A DNA stretch of 64,000 bases from Clostridium mobile (GTDB lineage Bacteria > Bacillota > Clostridia > Clostridiales > Clostridiaceae). The stretch spans positions 434,001 through 498,000 of the forward strand of contig NZ_JAHLQF010000001.1 of NCBI RefSeq assembly GCF_018918285.1. Reading direction: 5' to 3'. Each line of letters opens with the position of its first letter. Position 1 is the first letter of the stretch. Made by a program: the position numbers and the translations under genes. Shown piece by piece: positions 8,982 through 17,580 of this stretch. Under the pieces are notes generated by a model. That model saw only the letters and a list, made by a program, of their open reading frames with translations. It was not told where the DNA came from and did not search any database.

Positions 8982-9014
8982 AAAGGGATTTGATAATAAA
9001 TATCAAATCCCTTT
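8982..9014. terminator. bidirectional hairpin
   Basis: AAAGGGATTTGATA and TATCAAATCCCTTT are perfect 14-bp arms with a 5-base loop, between the GT51 gene end (9123) and the 57-aa gene. On the minus strand it is followed by TATT and on the plus strand by ATATCT. It probably ends transcription from the GT51 gene. Confidence 0.7.
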
Positions 9015-9122
9015 ATATCTAATTAAGAAATAGCAATTATTTGATTTGTGTTAAATAATGCAACTGCACCTGTTTGAGATTTAAGAGATGACCTTAATAA
9101 TAATATATGATTTCTATTGAGT

Positions 9123-9818
9123 TTAGTTATAGATATCTATAGTTTCCTTTATACCTTCTTCCATAAGCTTTTCATCTATACTTCCGTATCTATACATGCT
9201 CTTTAGTACAATTTCTTGTCTCTTTTTTGCCTTTGTATAATATTTGCTAGGTTCATAACTACTTGGAGCCTGAGTTAACCCTGCTAACATTGCACATTCT
9301 CCTAAACTTAACTTCCAAACTTCTTTATTAAAATATTTTTTACTAGCCTCTGCTACTCCATAGGAATTTGCTCCATAATATACTACATTCAAATACATCT
9401 CCAATATTTCATCCTTACTATACTTATCCTCTATTTTTAATGCTAATCCCAATTCTTTTATCTTTCTTATATAAGATTTTTCATTAGTTAGAAATAAATT
9501 TTTTGCTAATTGTTGTGTTATGGTACTTCCACCTTCTTTAATTTCCCCTTCTTTTAAATTAACAACAGCGGCTCTTCCAATAGATCTTATATCAAAACCT
9601 CCATGAGTATAAAATCTTCTATCTTCCACAGCAATTGTTGCATTCTTAAGATATTCAGGTATTTTATCTATTCTAGTATAATTAGGCATATTACTAGATA
9701 ACTTTTCTATTAAGTCATCTTGCATAGAAAAGTTATTATTGCTGAAGTTTAAAAAATATATATTATAGGAAAATACAATAATAAGTATTAATACAATTAT
9801 TTTTTTTATTTTTCTCAT
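9123..9818 (-). CDS. monofunctional peptidoglycan glycosyltransferase (GT51)
   Basis: 231 residues with an N-terminal membrane anchor (~5-24) and then only a GT51 domain. All GT51 motifs are present: A-V-E-D-R-R-F-Y-T-H-G-G with the catalytic Glu65, G-G-S-T-I-T-Q-Q-L-A-K-N (96-107), L-E-M-Y-L-N-V-V-Y-Y-G, and Q-A-P-S-S-Y-E-P. There is no transpeptidase domain, so it resembles stand-alone Mtg/MtgA enzymes rather than class A penicillin-binding proteins. It polymerises lipid II outside the membrane. No operon partner is visible, since the neighbours are separated by hairpins. Confidence 0.93.
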   Translation of the reverse strand: MRKIKKIIVLILIIVFSYNIYFLNFSNNNFSMQDDLIEKLSSNMPNYTRIDKIPEYLKNATIAVEDRRFYTHGGFDIRSIGRAAVVNLKEGEIKEGGSTITQQLAKNLFLTNEKSYIRKIKELGLALKIEDKYSKDEILEMYLNVVYYGANSYGVAEASKKYFNKEVWKLSLGECAMLAGLTQAPSSYEPSKYYTKAKKRQEIVLKSMYRYGSIDEKLMEEGIKETIDIYN

Positions 9819-9943
9819 ACATAACTCACCTTTTTTATAAATCTATACTTATATATTATAAAAAAGTACAGGATTTCACCATATTTTTATCTTACAAAAG
9901 CTATGTTTATTATTACATAATTGTAATAATTCCAATATATAAA

Positions 9944-9981
9944 TAAAAACCCACAATCCACCAAAATAAGTGATTGTAGGT
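9944..9981 (-). terminator. rho-independent terminator of the first MATE gene
   Basis: On the minus strand ACCTACAATC pairs with GATTGTGGGT (one wobble), then TTTTTATTTA. It begins 9 bases after the MATE stop. Confidence 0.85.
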
Positions 9982-9989
9982 CTTTTATA

Positions 9990-11360
9990 TTATGCCTCAT
10001 TAACTTCATAATCAAATGTATCGTCCTCATCTTCTATATCTAATCCTCTTTTTACAAAGAATATTCCCGTTAGTCCCGATATTATATCCGATAATGGATA
10101 AGCAATCCAAGCTCCTAGGGTTCCAAACATCTGCATTAATATCAATAATAAAGGTATAAATACAACTATTTGCCTAAATATAGATAATAAGAATGATGAT
10201 TTAGCTTCTCCCATTGCTTGATAGTAGTATATTGCAACATAATACACACTTACTATCGGGAATACTAAAATTACAATTCTAAATATTTTTGCTGCATCAT
10301 ATAATATTGCACTTTCATTTACAAATAAGCTCATTATATTTTGGGAGAATATAAACATTCCTACCCAACAAATAAGGGATGAGATTACAGCAATCTTTAT
10401 TGTACTAATTACCACATCTTTAACCTTCTTATAGTCTTCTCTACCAAAATTGAACGCCGCTATAGGTTGCATAGCTGAACTTATTCCAATCAATGTTATG
10501 AACAAGAACATTGACACTCTAGTTACTAAACCAAAAATAATTACTGATTCTTCTCCACCATAAGTTAATAGTAGATTATTTAGTATAAATGCCACTATGG
10601 CATCAGAAATTTCTATTATAAAGGTTGAAAATCCAACACTTACTATCGATCCTACAATTGCTTTTTCTAAAGTAAATTGAAATTTAAGATTAAATCTAGT
10701 TCTTACTTTTTTATTAAAATAATAATAAGCATATACAAAGGAACCCATTTGTGATACTACAGTAGCAATAGCAGCTCCTTTTACTCCCATATTAAAGTGA
10801 ACTACTAAAATATAGTCTATAATAATATTAGCTATAGCACCTAAAGAGGTGGCTTTTAAGTTTATTCTTGTATCTCCTAAGGCAGTCATTATATGGCAAT
10901 AAACAACAGTTAAACACTGAAATATACCACCAAATATTACTATAGAAATGTAGTCTTTCGCATAAGGAAATATACTACGACTTGCTCCTAAATTTAAGAT
11001 TATTTTATCCCTAAATATATAAATGAAAAATGTTAAGGCTAAAATTATTGAAATGATCAAACTAATAGAATTCGTTATTGAATTTTTAATTTCTTCTTCA
11101 TTCTTTTCTCCTAAGTGTCTAGCAACGGATGTATATACACCTACTGCTACCATAAGACCTAATGCTATTATCAACCTTTGTATAGGGAAAGCTACTGTTA
11201 AACCTCCAACTGCCATAGGACCAATAGTTCTTCCTACATAAAGGGTGTCTACCATATTATATAATTCTCCTACTAGCAAAGATATAATAGACGGTACTGC
11301 AAATTTTAACAACAATTTATTAGTACTTTTTTCATAAAAAATACTACTACTACTATTCAT
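9990..11360 (-). CDS. MATE-family multidrug/cation efflux transporter
   Basis: 456 residues with twelve hydrophobic segments in two related halves, the MATE/MatE layout. Typical segments include V-D-T-L-Y-V-G-R-T-I-G-P in helix 1-2, G-V-K-G-A-A-I-A-T-V-V-S-Q around helix 6, and M-Q-P-I-A-A-F-N-F-G-R in the second half. The C-terminus ends in an acidic cytosolic tail (D-I-E-D-E-D-D-T-F-D-Y-E). The pump uses a Na+ or H+ gradient. The substrate is unknown. The ATG has GAGGAGG. It is a single gene. A second MATE gene of the same length but different sequence lies at 17581. Confidence 0.93.
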   Translation of the reverse strand: MNSSSSIFYEKSTNKLLLKFAVPSIISLLVGELYNMVDTLYVGRTIGPMAVGGLTVAFPIQRLIIALGLMVAVGVYTSVARHLGEKNEEEIKNSITNSISLIISIILALTFFIYIFRDKIILNLGASRSIFPYAKDYISIVIFGGIFQCLTVVYCHIMTALGDTRINLKATSLGAIANIIIDYILVVHFNMGVKGAAIATVVSQMGSFVYAYYYFNKKVRTRFNLKFQFTLEKAIVGSIVSVGFSTFIIEISDAIVAFILNNLLLTYGGEESVIIFGLVTRVSMFLFITLIGISSAMQPIAAFNFGREDYKKVKDVVISTIKIAVISSLICWVGMFIFSQNIMSLFVNESAILYDAAKIFRIVILVFPIVSVYYVAIYYYQAMGEAKSSFLLSIFRQIVVFIPLLLILMQMFGTLGAWIAYPLSDIISGLTGIFFVKRGLDIEDEDDTFDYEVNEA

Positions 11361-11547
11361 AAAAATCCTCCTCGATTTAAATTAATATATAATGCTTTAA
11401 GAGCCACACCCTCATTTCTACTTTCACCTTCTTTTCTAAGTCTTATAATATAAGTATACATACTTTTTGTACAACCTTCATTCATCAATCTACCTAGTAT
11501 AAAGTATAACTTTAAGTATTTCTGTAGATTGTTTTTTTCTGTAAATA

Positions 11548-11577
11548 TAAAAAAAGCACCTTGTTAAAAGTGCTTTT
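11548..11577 (-). terminator. terminator overlapping the end of the AraC gene
   Basis: On the minus strand AGCACTT pairs with AGGTGCT, followed by TTTTTTT. The stop codon of the AraC gene lies in the 5' arm and loop. Confidence 0.8.
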
Positions 11578-13597
11578 GTACTTTTTGCAGTATAATTAGT
11601 ACCGCTCCATATCCCTCAACTTTTGCAACTATATTATAAATAGGACTTTTTCTGCTATAGGACAGGCCTATATAGGGATTGCTTGTAGTTTTAAAAAGAT
11701 TTATTTCATCATAATTTATCTGCTTTGGCTTACCCATGCTTACCCAATTGTTATAAGCAGAACCCTTTTTCTCATTAATTTCATATTTTATAACCTTATA
11801 ATCGCAAGGTAATCCTTCAAAGTTTATTGAATATTTATTTTCTATAGTACTTTTGTCCTTTTTGAAGTTATAATAAATATTATCTAAGTTTTCTTCCTTC
11901 AAATTATCCTTAATGGTATATAAAAGTATTTGAATCTCTTCGTCTTTTTCAGTTATTATATATCCTTCACCTTTTGATAGTACGTTATCTCCTAATTTAG
12001 ATAAAAAATAGTAAGCGTAATAGGAAGGTTTTTTTATACCCTGTATATTAACTAATCCATTACATCCAAAAAACACTTCGTTATCTATAATTTCCTCACT
12101 ATTAAATTCATCTATGATATAAAAATTATTATTTGTAAATTTATTATCTAAGTTTCTTTGTATTAAATATGGGAGCATAAATGGACTATCATGAATTTTA
12201 TTATAACTAGGTTTTTTAATATCTTCTTCTACTACCTCTAAACCGTAATCTATTAAATACTTTTTCAACTTATCTTTGCTTTCATCATCCATATTGTGAT
12301 CTAAATAAAACTTCCATTTTTCTAATTCATAACTACTATAGATGTCCTCGAAATAGTCTAAAAATGAATAAAATGCTACGGAATAGTCTTCTATATATAT
12401 GGCAGGTCTTAAGTCCATATCCAGTAAAGATTGAATGACTTCTTTTATTTCCCCCCAATAATAGAATTTCCTATTTTCTTTTGAAATAACATCCTTTAAT
12501 AAAACGTAGGAAAAATTGATATCCTCTTTCATTCTCTTTAATATTTTTTTATTTTTTTCTTTAAACAATTTACTTACGCTACCTAATACAAATAAACTCT
12601 CCCAAGGCTTATCTAAAGTTTCTTCTGATGATAATACCACATCTATCCTATTTATCTTTCCTTCATAATTGAATCTTAGATAGTCTTGTAAATAGTAAGA
12701 AACCTCTTCTAAGGCTTCCTTTATAGGATAAGCAGTAAATTTTTTCATCTGCATAAATTTTTCTTCATCAACCTTGTATTTTTTTCTATATTGCATCGGA
12801 GTGCACTTATAGTGTTTTTTAAAATGTTTATTAAAATATCTAGTATGAGAAAAACCTAAGTCTTCTGATATCTCTGATATTGTTTTATCCGTATCTAATA
12901 ATAATTTTATAGCTTCTTCAACTCTAGTTAGATTTAGAAAATCATTGAAGCTATAGCCTACAGTGTTTTTCATACTATAAGAAAGATAGTGAGAACTTAA
13001 GTACTCTCTTCGCGCAATATCTTGTAAGCTTATTTTATTATTATAGTTTGAATATATATATTTAATTATTCTGTCGTATCTCTCAAATTGCTCCTCATTT
13101 TCTTTTAAGCTCTCTTCATCATATATTAAATAATGAAAGTTATTTATAAGATGATATAAAATATCAACTAAGGTATCCTCAATTACATCTTCATAATCTT
13201 CTCCCCTTTGAGCTATTTCACAAAGAAGTATACTCAAATAGCTTCTTAACTCTTCATATTTGGCATGCTTTTGAACATCCTTTGCTGAGGACTCCGTATA
13301 GAAAAACATATTTTCTATATTATAATATTTATTAAAAAATGAGGTGTCAATTTGAAATATAAGTATTCTATTGTCCTTATCTACACTGGTAATACTGTGC
13401 GCTTCATCAAAGTTTATGATTTCTAGTTCGCCTTCATTTATTATATGAGTTTCTGTTTCAATATTTATTTTAATCCTACCTTTTAGGCAATATATTATTT
13501 CCATACAATCGTGCCAATGAATAGGATATTCAATAATATTAATATAAGATACATTTATAGGTATATTAGATAAAAAGTCTACATACTCTCTTCTCAT
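11564..13597 (-). CDS. AraC-family regulator fused to a degenerate GH39-like domain
   Basis: 677 residues. Residues ~5-150 are a cupin-type AraC sensing domain (P-I-H-W-H-D-C-M-E-I-I-Y). Residues ~172-272 are the double helix-turn-helix (I-S-L-Q-D-I-A-R-R-E-Y-L-S and I-S-E-I-S-E-D-L-G-F-S-H-T-R-Y-F-N-K-H-F-K). The last ~390 residues look like glycoside hydrolase family 39: F-S-Y-V-L-L, W-G-E-I, D-M-D-L-R-P-A-I-Y-I-E, G-I-K-K-P-S-Y-Y-A-Y-Y-F-L. The region is weakly conserved, so it is probably a carbohydrate sensor rather than an enzyme. I use ATG 13597, which has GAGGGGA upstream. The longer ATG at 13636 would overlap the upstream gene. Confidence 0.85.
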   Translation of the reverse strand: MRREYVDFLSNIPINVSYINIIEYPIHWHDCMEIIYCLKGRIKINIETETHIINEGELEIINFDEAHSITSVDKDNRILIFQIDTSFFNKYYNIENMFFYTESSAKDVQKHAKYEELRSYLSILLCEIAQRGEDYEDVIEDTLVDILYHLINNFHYLIYDEESLKENEEQFERYDRIIKYIYSNYNNKISLQDIARREYLSSHYLSYSMKNTVGYSFNDFLNLTRVEEAIKLLLDTDKTISEISEDLGFSHTRYFNKHFKKHYKCTPMQYRKKYKVDEEKFMQMKKFTAYPIKEALEEVSYYLQDYLRFNYEGKINRIDVVLSSEETLDKPWESLFVLGSVSKLFKEKNKKILKRMKEDINFSYVLLKDVISKENRKFYYWGEIKEVIQSLLDMDLRPAIYIEDYSVAFYSFLDYFEDIYSSYELEKWKFYLDHNMDDESKDKLKKYLIDYGLEVVEEDIKKPSYNKIHDSPFMLPYLIQRNLDNKFTNNNFYIIDEFNSEEIIDNEVFFGCNGLVNIQGIKKPSYYAYYFLSKLGDNVLSKGEGYIITEKDEEIQILLYTIKDNLKEENLDNIYYNFKKDKSTIENKYSINFEGLPCDYKVIKYEINEKKGSAYNNWVSMGKPKQINYDEINLFKTTSNPYIGLSYSRKSPIYNIVAKVEGYGAVLIILQKVQKHF

Positions 13598-13610
13598 AAT
13601 TTCCCCTCTT

Positions 13611-14309
13611 TTAGTATTTCCATCTATAGTGGCCATCTACTTTTAAATTTTTATAATTATAAAGAGTTTCTCTGGCATGGGGATAGTAATTATGGATAAT
13701 ATACGGCACTCCATTCCTATCCCTTTTATCAGAAACTATAACCACATGTTCATATGGCTTATACATAATAATTATATCACCGGGTTGCCACTGCTTTAAA
13801 TTTTCTACATCTCCTGGTATTATTTCATTAGTCAAACTTTCTGCATTGTTCTTAAAAAACACATCTTGATTAGGAACTCTTCTAAAATCTATATTGGGCT
13901 CTGGCTTTCCTTGAACTCTCCAATATAGTTTTGTGTTATTTTTAATATCTTCATCTATAAGCTCTTTCAAGTTTACTTCTATACTTTTAAAAGCTCTCCA
14001 TATAACATCAGTACACACGCCTTCTGAATCTGGAGGGTAACCTCCATTATAATATGCATCTACATATTTAGTTTTATTCTTAGCCTCTTCTCTGGCACCT
14101 TTTACAATATCTAAAGAATCTGGTATACCATTGTTATTTCTATCTACTTTAGAATATTCTTCAGGTACAACTACCCTTTTTCCTAGCATTTGTTCTATTT
14201 TAATAATTAATTTTTGTACATCATAATCCGCAGTTCTTAAAAGTAAGAATCCAAAAATCAATAAAAATATTGGTATTAATAAAAATACTCTTTTCTTACT
14301 TCTTTTCAT
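13611..14309 (-). CDS. DUF1287-family protein, membrane-anchored
   Basis: 232 residues with one N-terminal hydrophobic segment (~7-25), so the rest is extracytoplasmic. The family signature is clear: D-V-V/I-W-R-A-F preceded by E-G-V-C-T-D, F-R-R-V-P-N-Q, W-Q-P-G-D-I-I-I, H-V-V-I-V-S-D and a terminal H-N-Y-Y-P-H-A. The Cys and two His suggest an NlpC/P60- or CHAP-like papain fold, so a wall-peptide hydrolase is possible. That is inference. It lies 10 bases after the AI-2E-family gene and 13 bases before the AraC gene, so the three form one transcription unit. Confidence 0.85.
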   Translation of the reverse strand: MKRSKKRVFLLIPIFLLIFGFLLLRTADYDVQKLIIKIEQMLGKRVVVPEEYSKVDRNNNGIPDSLDIVKGAREEAKNKTKYVDAYYNGGYPPDSEGVCTDVIWRAFKSIEVNLKELIDEDIKNNTKLYWRVQGKPEPNIDFRRVPNQDVFFKNNAESLTNEIIPGDVENLKQWQPGDIIIMYKPYEHVVIVSDKRDRNGVPYIIHNYYPHARETLYNYKNLKVDGHYRWKY

Positions 14310-14319
14310 AAATTACCTC

Positions 14320-15414
14320 TTAATTATTAAATTTTAATAATAGTTTTTCTAAATAAGTTCTTATTATAGCCATAATTGGTACTCCAAGTATCATTCCTAC
14401 AGGACCATACAGTCCCCCGCCTAATGTTACGGCAAATATTACAGCAAAGGGTTTTAATCCTACCTTGTTCCCTATAAGTTTAGGATCTAAATACCATCCA
14501 TCAAATTGCTGGAGAAGGAATAAAAAGATCAATACTACTAGTGCTCGTATTGGACTAAAGAATAGGTTAATAATACTAGCTACTACCATTCCTATAAAAG
14601 GTCCAAAATAAGGTATCATATTAGTTATTCCAACTATTAAAGCTATTAGCAATGCGTATGGAGACTTTATAATATACAAGCCAACTAAAGCCATTATTCC
14701 TATAATTGTGGAGTCTATAGCCTTAGTTCCAATATAAACTCCTATCATGTTGTGTAAATTAGAAATAAACTCCAAGGCTTTACCTGCATTTTTCTTCCCT
14801 AAGATGGCATGCAAAATTTTTCTTGTCGTTTCTAAAATACTTTCCTTGTCCGCCAAAATATAAATAGAAATAATAAAACCAAAAACCCATTTTACAAAGT
14901 AGTTTGTAAAAGATACCGTTTTGGATAAGAAGGAATTTAATATACTTGCAAAAATACTGCTGCCCTTTGATATTATAAAATCAGTTTTTAATTCTATATT
15001 ACCTGTAGAATAAAGTATATTTTGTATCCTTTCATCTTTAATTAGTGTATCAAAATAATTTTCAGCTATTTTAGTAAATTCAGGTATGTGTTTAATTATA
15101 TCCATTACACTATTTATGATTCTAGGCATTAAATAAGATGAAAAAATCCCTAACATTAAAACTATGGTTATATAGGTTATTAAAATACTCTTCCCTCTAG
15201 TAAGCTTGAACCTTTTTTCTAGAAAACTCATCAATGGATTTAATACGTAAGCTATGATAAAAGCATATATAAAGGGAGATATTATGTTGAAAATTCTATT
15301 AACCCATGTAAAAAACAGTTCATAGTTGTCTACAATTTTAATTGATATCATTATAGTTATAACTATTTTTATTATATCTAGATACTTTATTTTGTCTTCT
15401 TTAAACAGCTGCAC
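14320..15414 (-). CDS. AI-2E-family (PF01594) transmembrane protein
   Basis: 364 residues with about eight membrane segments. Segments 1-3 are F-I-Y-A-F-I-I-A-Y-V-L-N-P-L-type, an extracytoplasmic loop spans ~80-140, and the C-terminal half carries the family pattern N-M-I-P-Y-F-G-P-F-I-G and L-G-V-P-I-M-A-I-I. The family was named after an E. coli AI-2 exporter (TqsA), but most members have other or unknown cargo, including ion antiport. luxS in this window (28298) should not be taken as proof of AI-2 export here. First gene of the AI-2E-DUF1287-AraC unit. Confidence 0.9.
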   Translation of the reverse strand: MQLFKEDKIKYLDIIKIVITIMISIKIVDNYELFFTWVNRIFNIISPFIYAFIIAYVLNPLMSFLEKRFKLTRGKSILITYITIVLMLGIFSSYLMPRIINSVMDIIKHIPEFTKIAENYFDTLIKDERIQNILYSTGNIELKTDFIISKGSSIFASILNSFLSKTVSFTNYFVKWVFGFIISIYILADKESILETTRKILHAILGKKNAGKALEFISNLHNMIGVYIGTKAIDSTIIGIMALVGLYIIKSPYALLIALIVGITNMIPYFGPFIGMVVASIINLFFSPIRALVVLIFLFLLQQFDGWYLDPKLIGNKVGLKPFAVIFAVTLGGGLYGPVGMILGVPIMAIIRTYLEKLLLKFNN

Positions 15415-15474
15415 CTATACTCCTCCTTGTGGTATTCATATGTTTTCTAAATTATAACACTTATTACCACGAGA

Positions 15475-15506
15475 GACCATTAACAATTTATTAAATTTTA
15501 ATGGTC
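15475..15506. terminator. weak hairpin between the M20 peptidase and AI-2E-family genes
   Basis: GACCATTAA and TTAATGGTC form a 9-bp stem around a 14-base AT loop. There is no T run on the minus strand, so function is uncertain. Confidence 0.35.
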
Positions 15507-15549
15507 ATATCATGAAATTAATAGCTGCATATTTTATACTAAAATATAG

Positions 15550-17193
15550 TTAATCATATTGTTTAAAAAGATTATATATTATATTTTCCAATATATTTGG
15601 AACTAATGAAAATGAATATGATATATTAACCCTTTCAGAATGTTTGTGGAAGTCCTTACCGAAGCCACCTAGAACCACTGAAGGAATATTTAACTGTGAT
15701 AGCTCTCTAACTGGCATATAATAACACTCGTTTATCCCGATGATATTAGAAACAATATTACTTAAATTATTTAAATCTTCTACTCCTGTATAACTCATAT
15801 CACATAACCCCATATAGTAATGATCTAGTTCTATATCTGTTTTCAACTCTTCTTTTGAAAATCTGACCCCATCTTCAATAACCTTTAGTAAAATTTCGTC
15901 TTCTTTTTTAGATAAACTTAAGTGTTTATTAGGATAATATGGTGGAGCAAATCCAATTATTATACAAGGAGCTTTGTCACTATACTGAAGATAGGTTTCT
16001 TTCATTATATTAATAGCTATGGTTTGCAAATCTTTCTTTTCTTCTCTCCAAAGCTTAATTTTCTCTTTAATAAACTCTTCGAATTTTTCTCCTTTTTCCT
16101 TCAAAACCTCTTCATATACTTCTCCAAAATTTAAAACCCTAGGTTCAATTTTTTCTCTAATATTATTACTTTTTGAAATAACATTGTACTTTTCAATATT
16201 TTCTTCAACAATATTAATAGCATTATCAAATGCCTGATAAGCCAATTTTTCTAGTTTGTCCATTAAGTCATCTACAGATAAATTTAATGTTAATATATTA
16301 TAATAAGAGGCAGCCATTAAAGGAGTTTGAACTGAGTATAGTTCCTTTAAATCTGTAGACTTTAAACATATAGGTGGTGGAGTTATATCTCCTCTGTCCT
16401 CATCACAAAAATCTGGGTTTAATTCCAATAATCTATTTAATTCTGAAGCTAAAAGATTAGGGTTTAAACCTGTATAGGATTCATAAACATGAGTTTCTTT
16501 TCCTACAAATAAGAATAAAGGCATTACTTTCCCTGATGTACCTAGATATATCCTTTTCTTCTCTTCTCCCACTTCCTTAGGTATACAGCATTCTGTAACA
16601 AAAAGACCTATATATTCTAAGAAATACTGCTTTTTTAATGTCAATAGATGAGGAATGGCTCCTAACATTCCTTCAGAGTTGCTTTCTTCTCCTGGTACTG
16701 CTAAAAATAATAAATTTCCTTCAAAATCATCCCTCTTTGAGAGTTCTCTTAATATTTCTATACCTAAAGAAAGTCCAAATTTCATATCAGCAGTACCTCT
16801 TCCGAATAGCCAGTCCCCCGATTTTAAATCCTTCAATGCTTCCTCACTTAATGGAAGTTCATCAATTTTTTTCATTAATTCTAAAGGTTTAAAAGCTAAA
16901 TCCTTTAAATGTCCATAATCTTCTACATCTACCACGTCTAAATGTCCAGTTAATACTATGGTATTTTTAGATGGTTTTGAGCTGCAAAATAAAGCGCTTA
17001 CAAAATGCCTTTTTAAAGGATCCCCTTCTATTTGCAATATCTGAAGTTTTTCTTCATTATTATTAAAGTAATCTATTTCACTTATAATATCATATATTTT
17101 ATTAGCAGTGAGATTCTCATCCTCAGTTCCGGATATTCCCCTCACTTCTACTAATTTTAAAAGTGTGTCCATTATTTTATCTTTTATATTCAT
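15550..17193 (-). CDS. M20-family peptidase, RocB-like
   Basis: 547 residues. M20 metallopeptidase motifs: L-T-G-H-L-D-V-V-D (first metal His/Asp, ~80-88), G-R-G-T-A-D-M-K-F-G (second Asp, ~131), P-G-E-E-S-N-S-E-G (catalytic Glu pair, ~166), and a late F-H-K-H-S-E-R His. The protein is longer than common M20 dipeptidases and has the insertion layout of RocB of Bacillus arginine catabolism. It is cytosolic and probably cleaves a small peptide or amidated amino acid. No arg/roc genes are adjacent, so that substrate is unproven. It is transcribed alone, divergently from the second MATE gene. Confidence 0.85.
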   Translation of the reverse strand: MNIKDKIMDTLLKLVEVRGISGTEDENLTANKIYDIISEIDYFNNNEEKLQILQIEGDPLKRHFVSALFCSSKPSKNTIVLTGHLDVVDVEDYGHLKDLAFKPLELMKKIDELPLSEEALKDLKSGDWLFGRGTADMKFGLSLGIEILRELSKRDDFEGNLLFLAVPGEESNSEGMLGAIPHLLTLKKQYFLEYIGLFVTECCIPKEVGEEKKRIYLGTSGKVMPLFLFVGKETHVYESYTGLNPNLLASELNRLLELNPDFCDEDRGDITPPPICLKSTDLKELYSVQTPLMAASYYNILTLNLSVDDLMDKLEKLAYQAFDNAINIVEENIEKYNVISKSNNIREKIEPRVLNFGEVYEEVLKEKGEKFEEFIKEKIKLWREEKKDLQTIAINIMKETYLQYSDKAPCIIIGFAPPYYPNKHLSLSKKEDEILLKVIEDGVRFSKEELKTDIELDHYYMGLCDMSYTGVEDLNNLSNIVSNIIGINECYYMPVRELSQLNIPSVVLGGFGKDFHKHSERVNISYSFSLVPNILENIIYNLFKQYD

Positions 17194-17580
17194 ACATATA
17201 CCTCCAAATTATAAATAAGTATATTGTTGATTAGTCATAAACATTTTATATGTTTCAAGGCTAGTTGTCTATAATTTTTCGATCAAATCCTGGGAATTAA
17301 CATTAAACTTGGAATTATATGGAATATTATATTCATCACCATTTCATTTTCCTATTAAATCTAGCAATTTAAAATGATTCTTCATTATTTGTTATATATG
17401 TGTTAGTAAAATAACTAAATAAATTTCTATATTTATTAACTATAACTATAATTATTTTCTTAGAAAAACTAAAAATTCATAGGAAACATGGAAATTAAGT
17501 AGATTATATGCATTTTATATGATATTATAGTTCTGTTTGCGCAAATTTATGACAATTTTATAGTAAAGGATGAGTGTAAA
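17194..17580. other. intergenic region between divergent M20 and MATE genes
   Basis: 387 bases of very AT-rich DNA that must hold the promoters of both divergent genes. I see no open frame, riboswitch or strong hairpin, and no single promoter pair convincing enough to list. Confidence 0.6.

Noticed and set aside
14320-15414. AI-2 export function paired with luxS
   Set aside because: PF01594 membership alone does not show AI-2 transport, and the gene is 13 kb from luxS in another operon.
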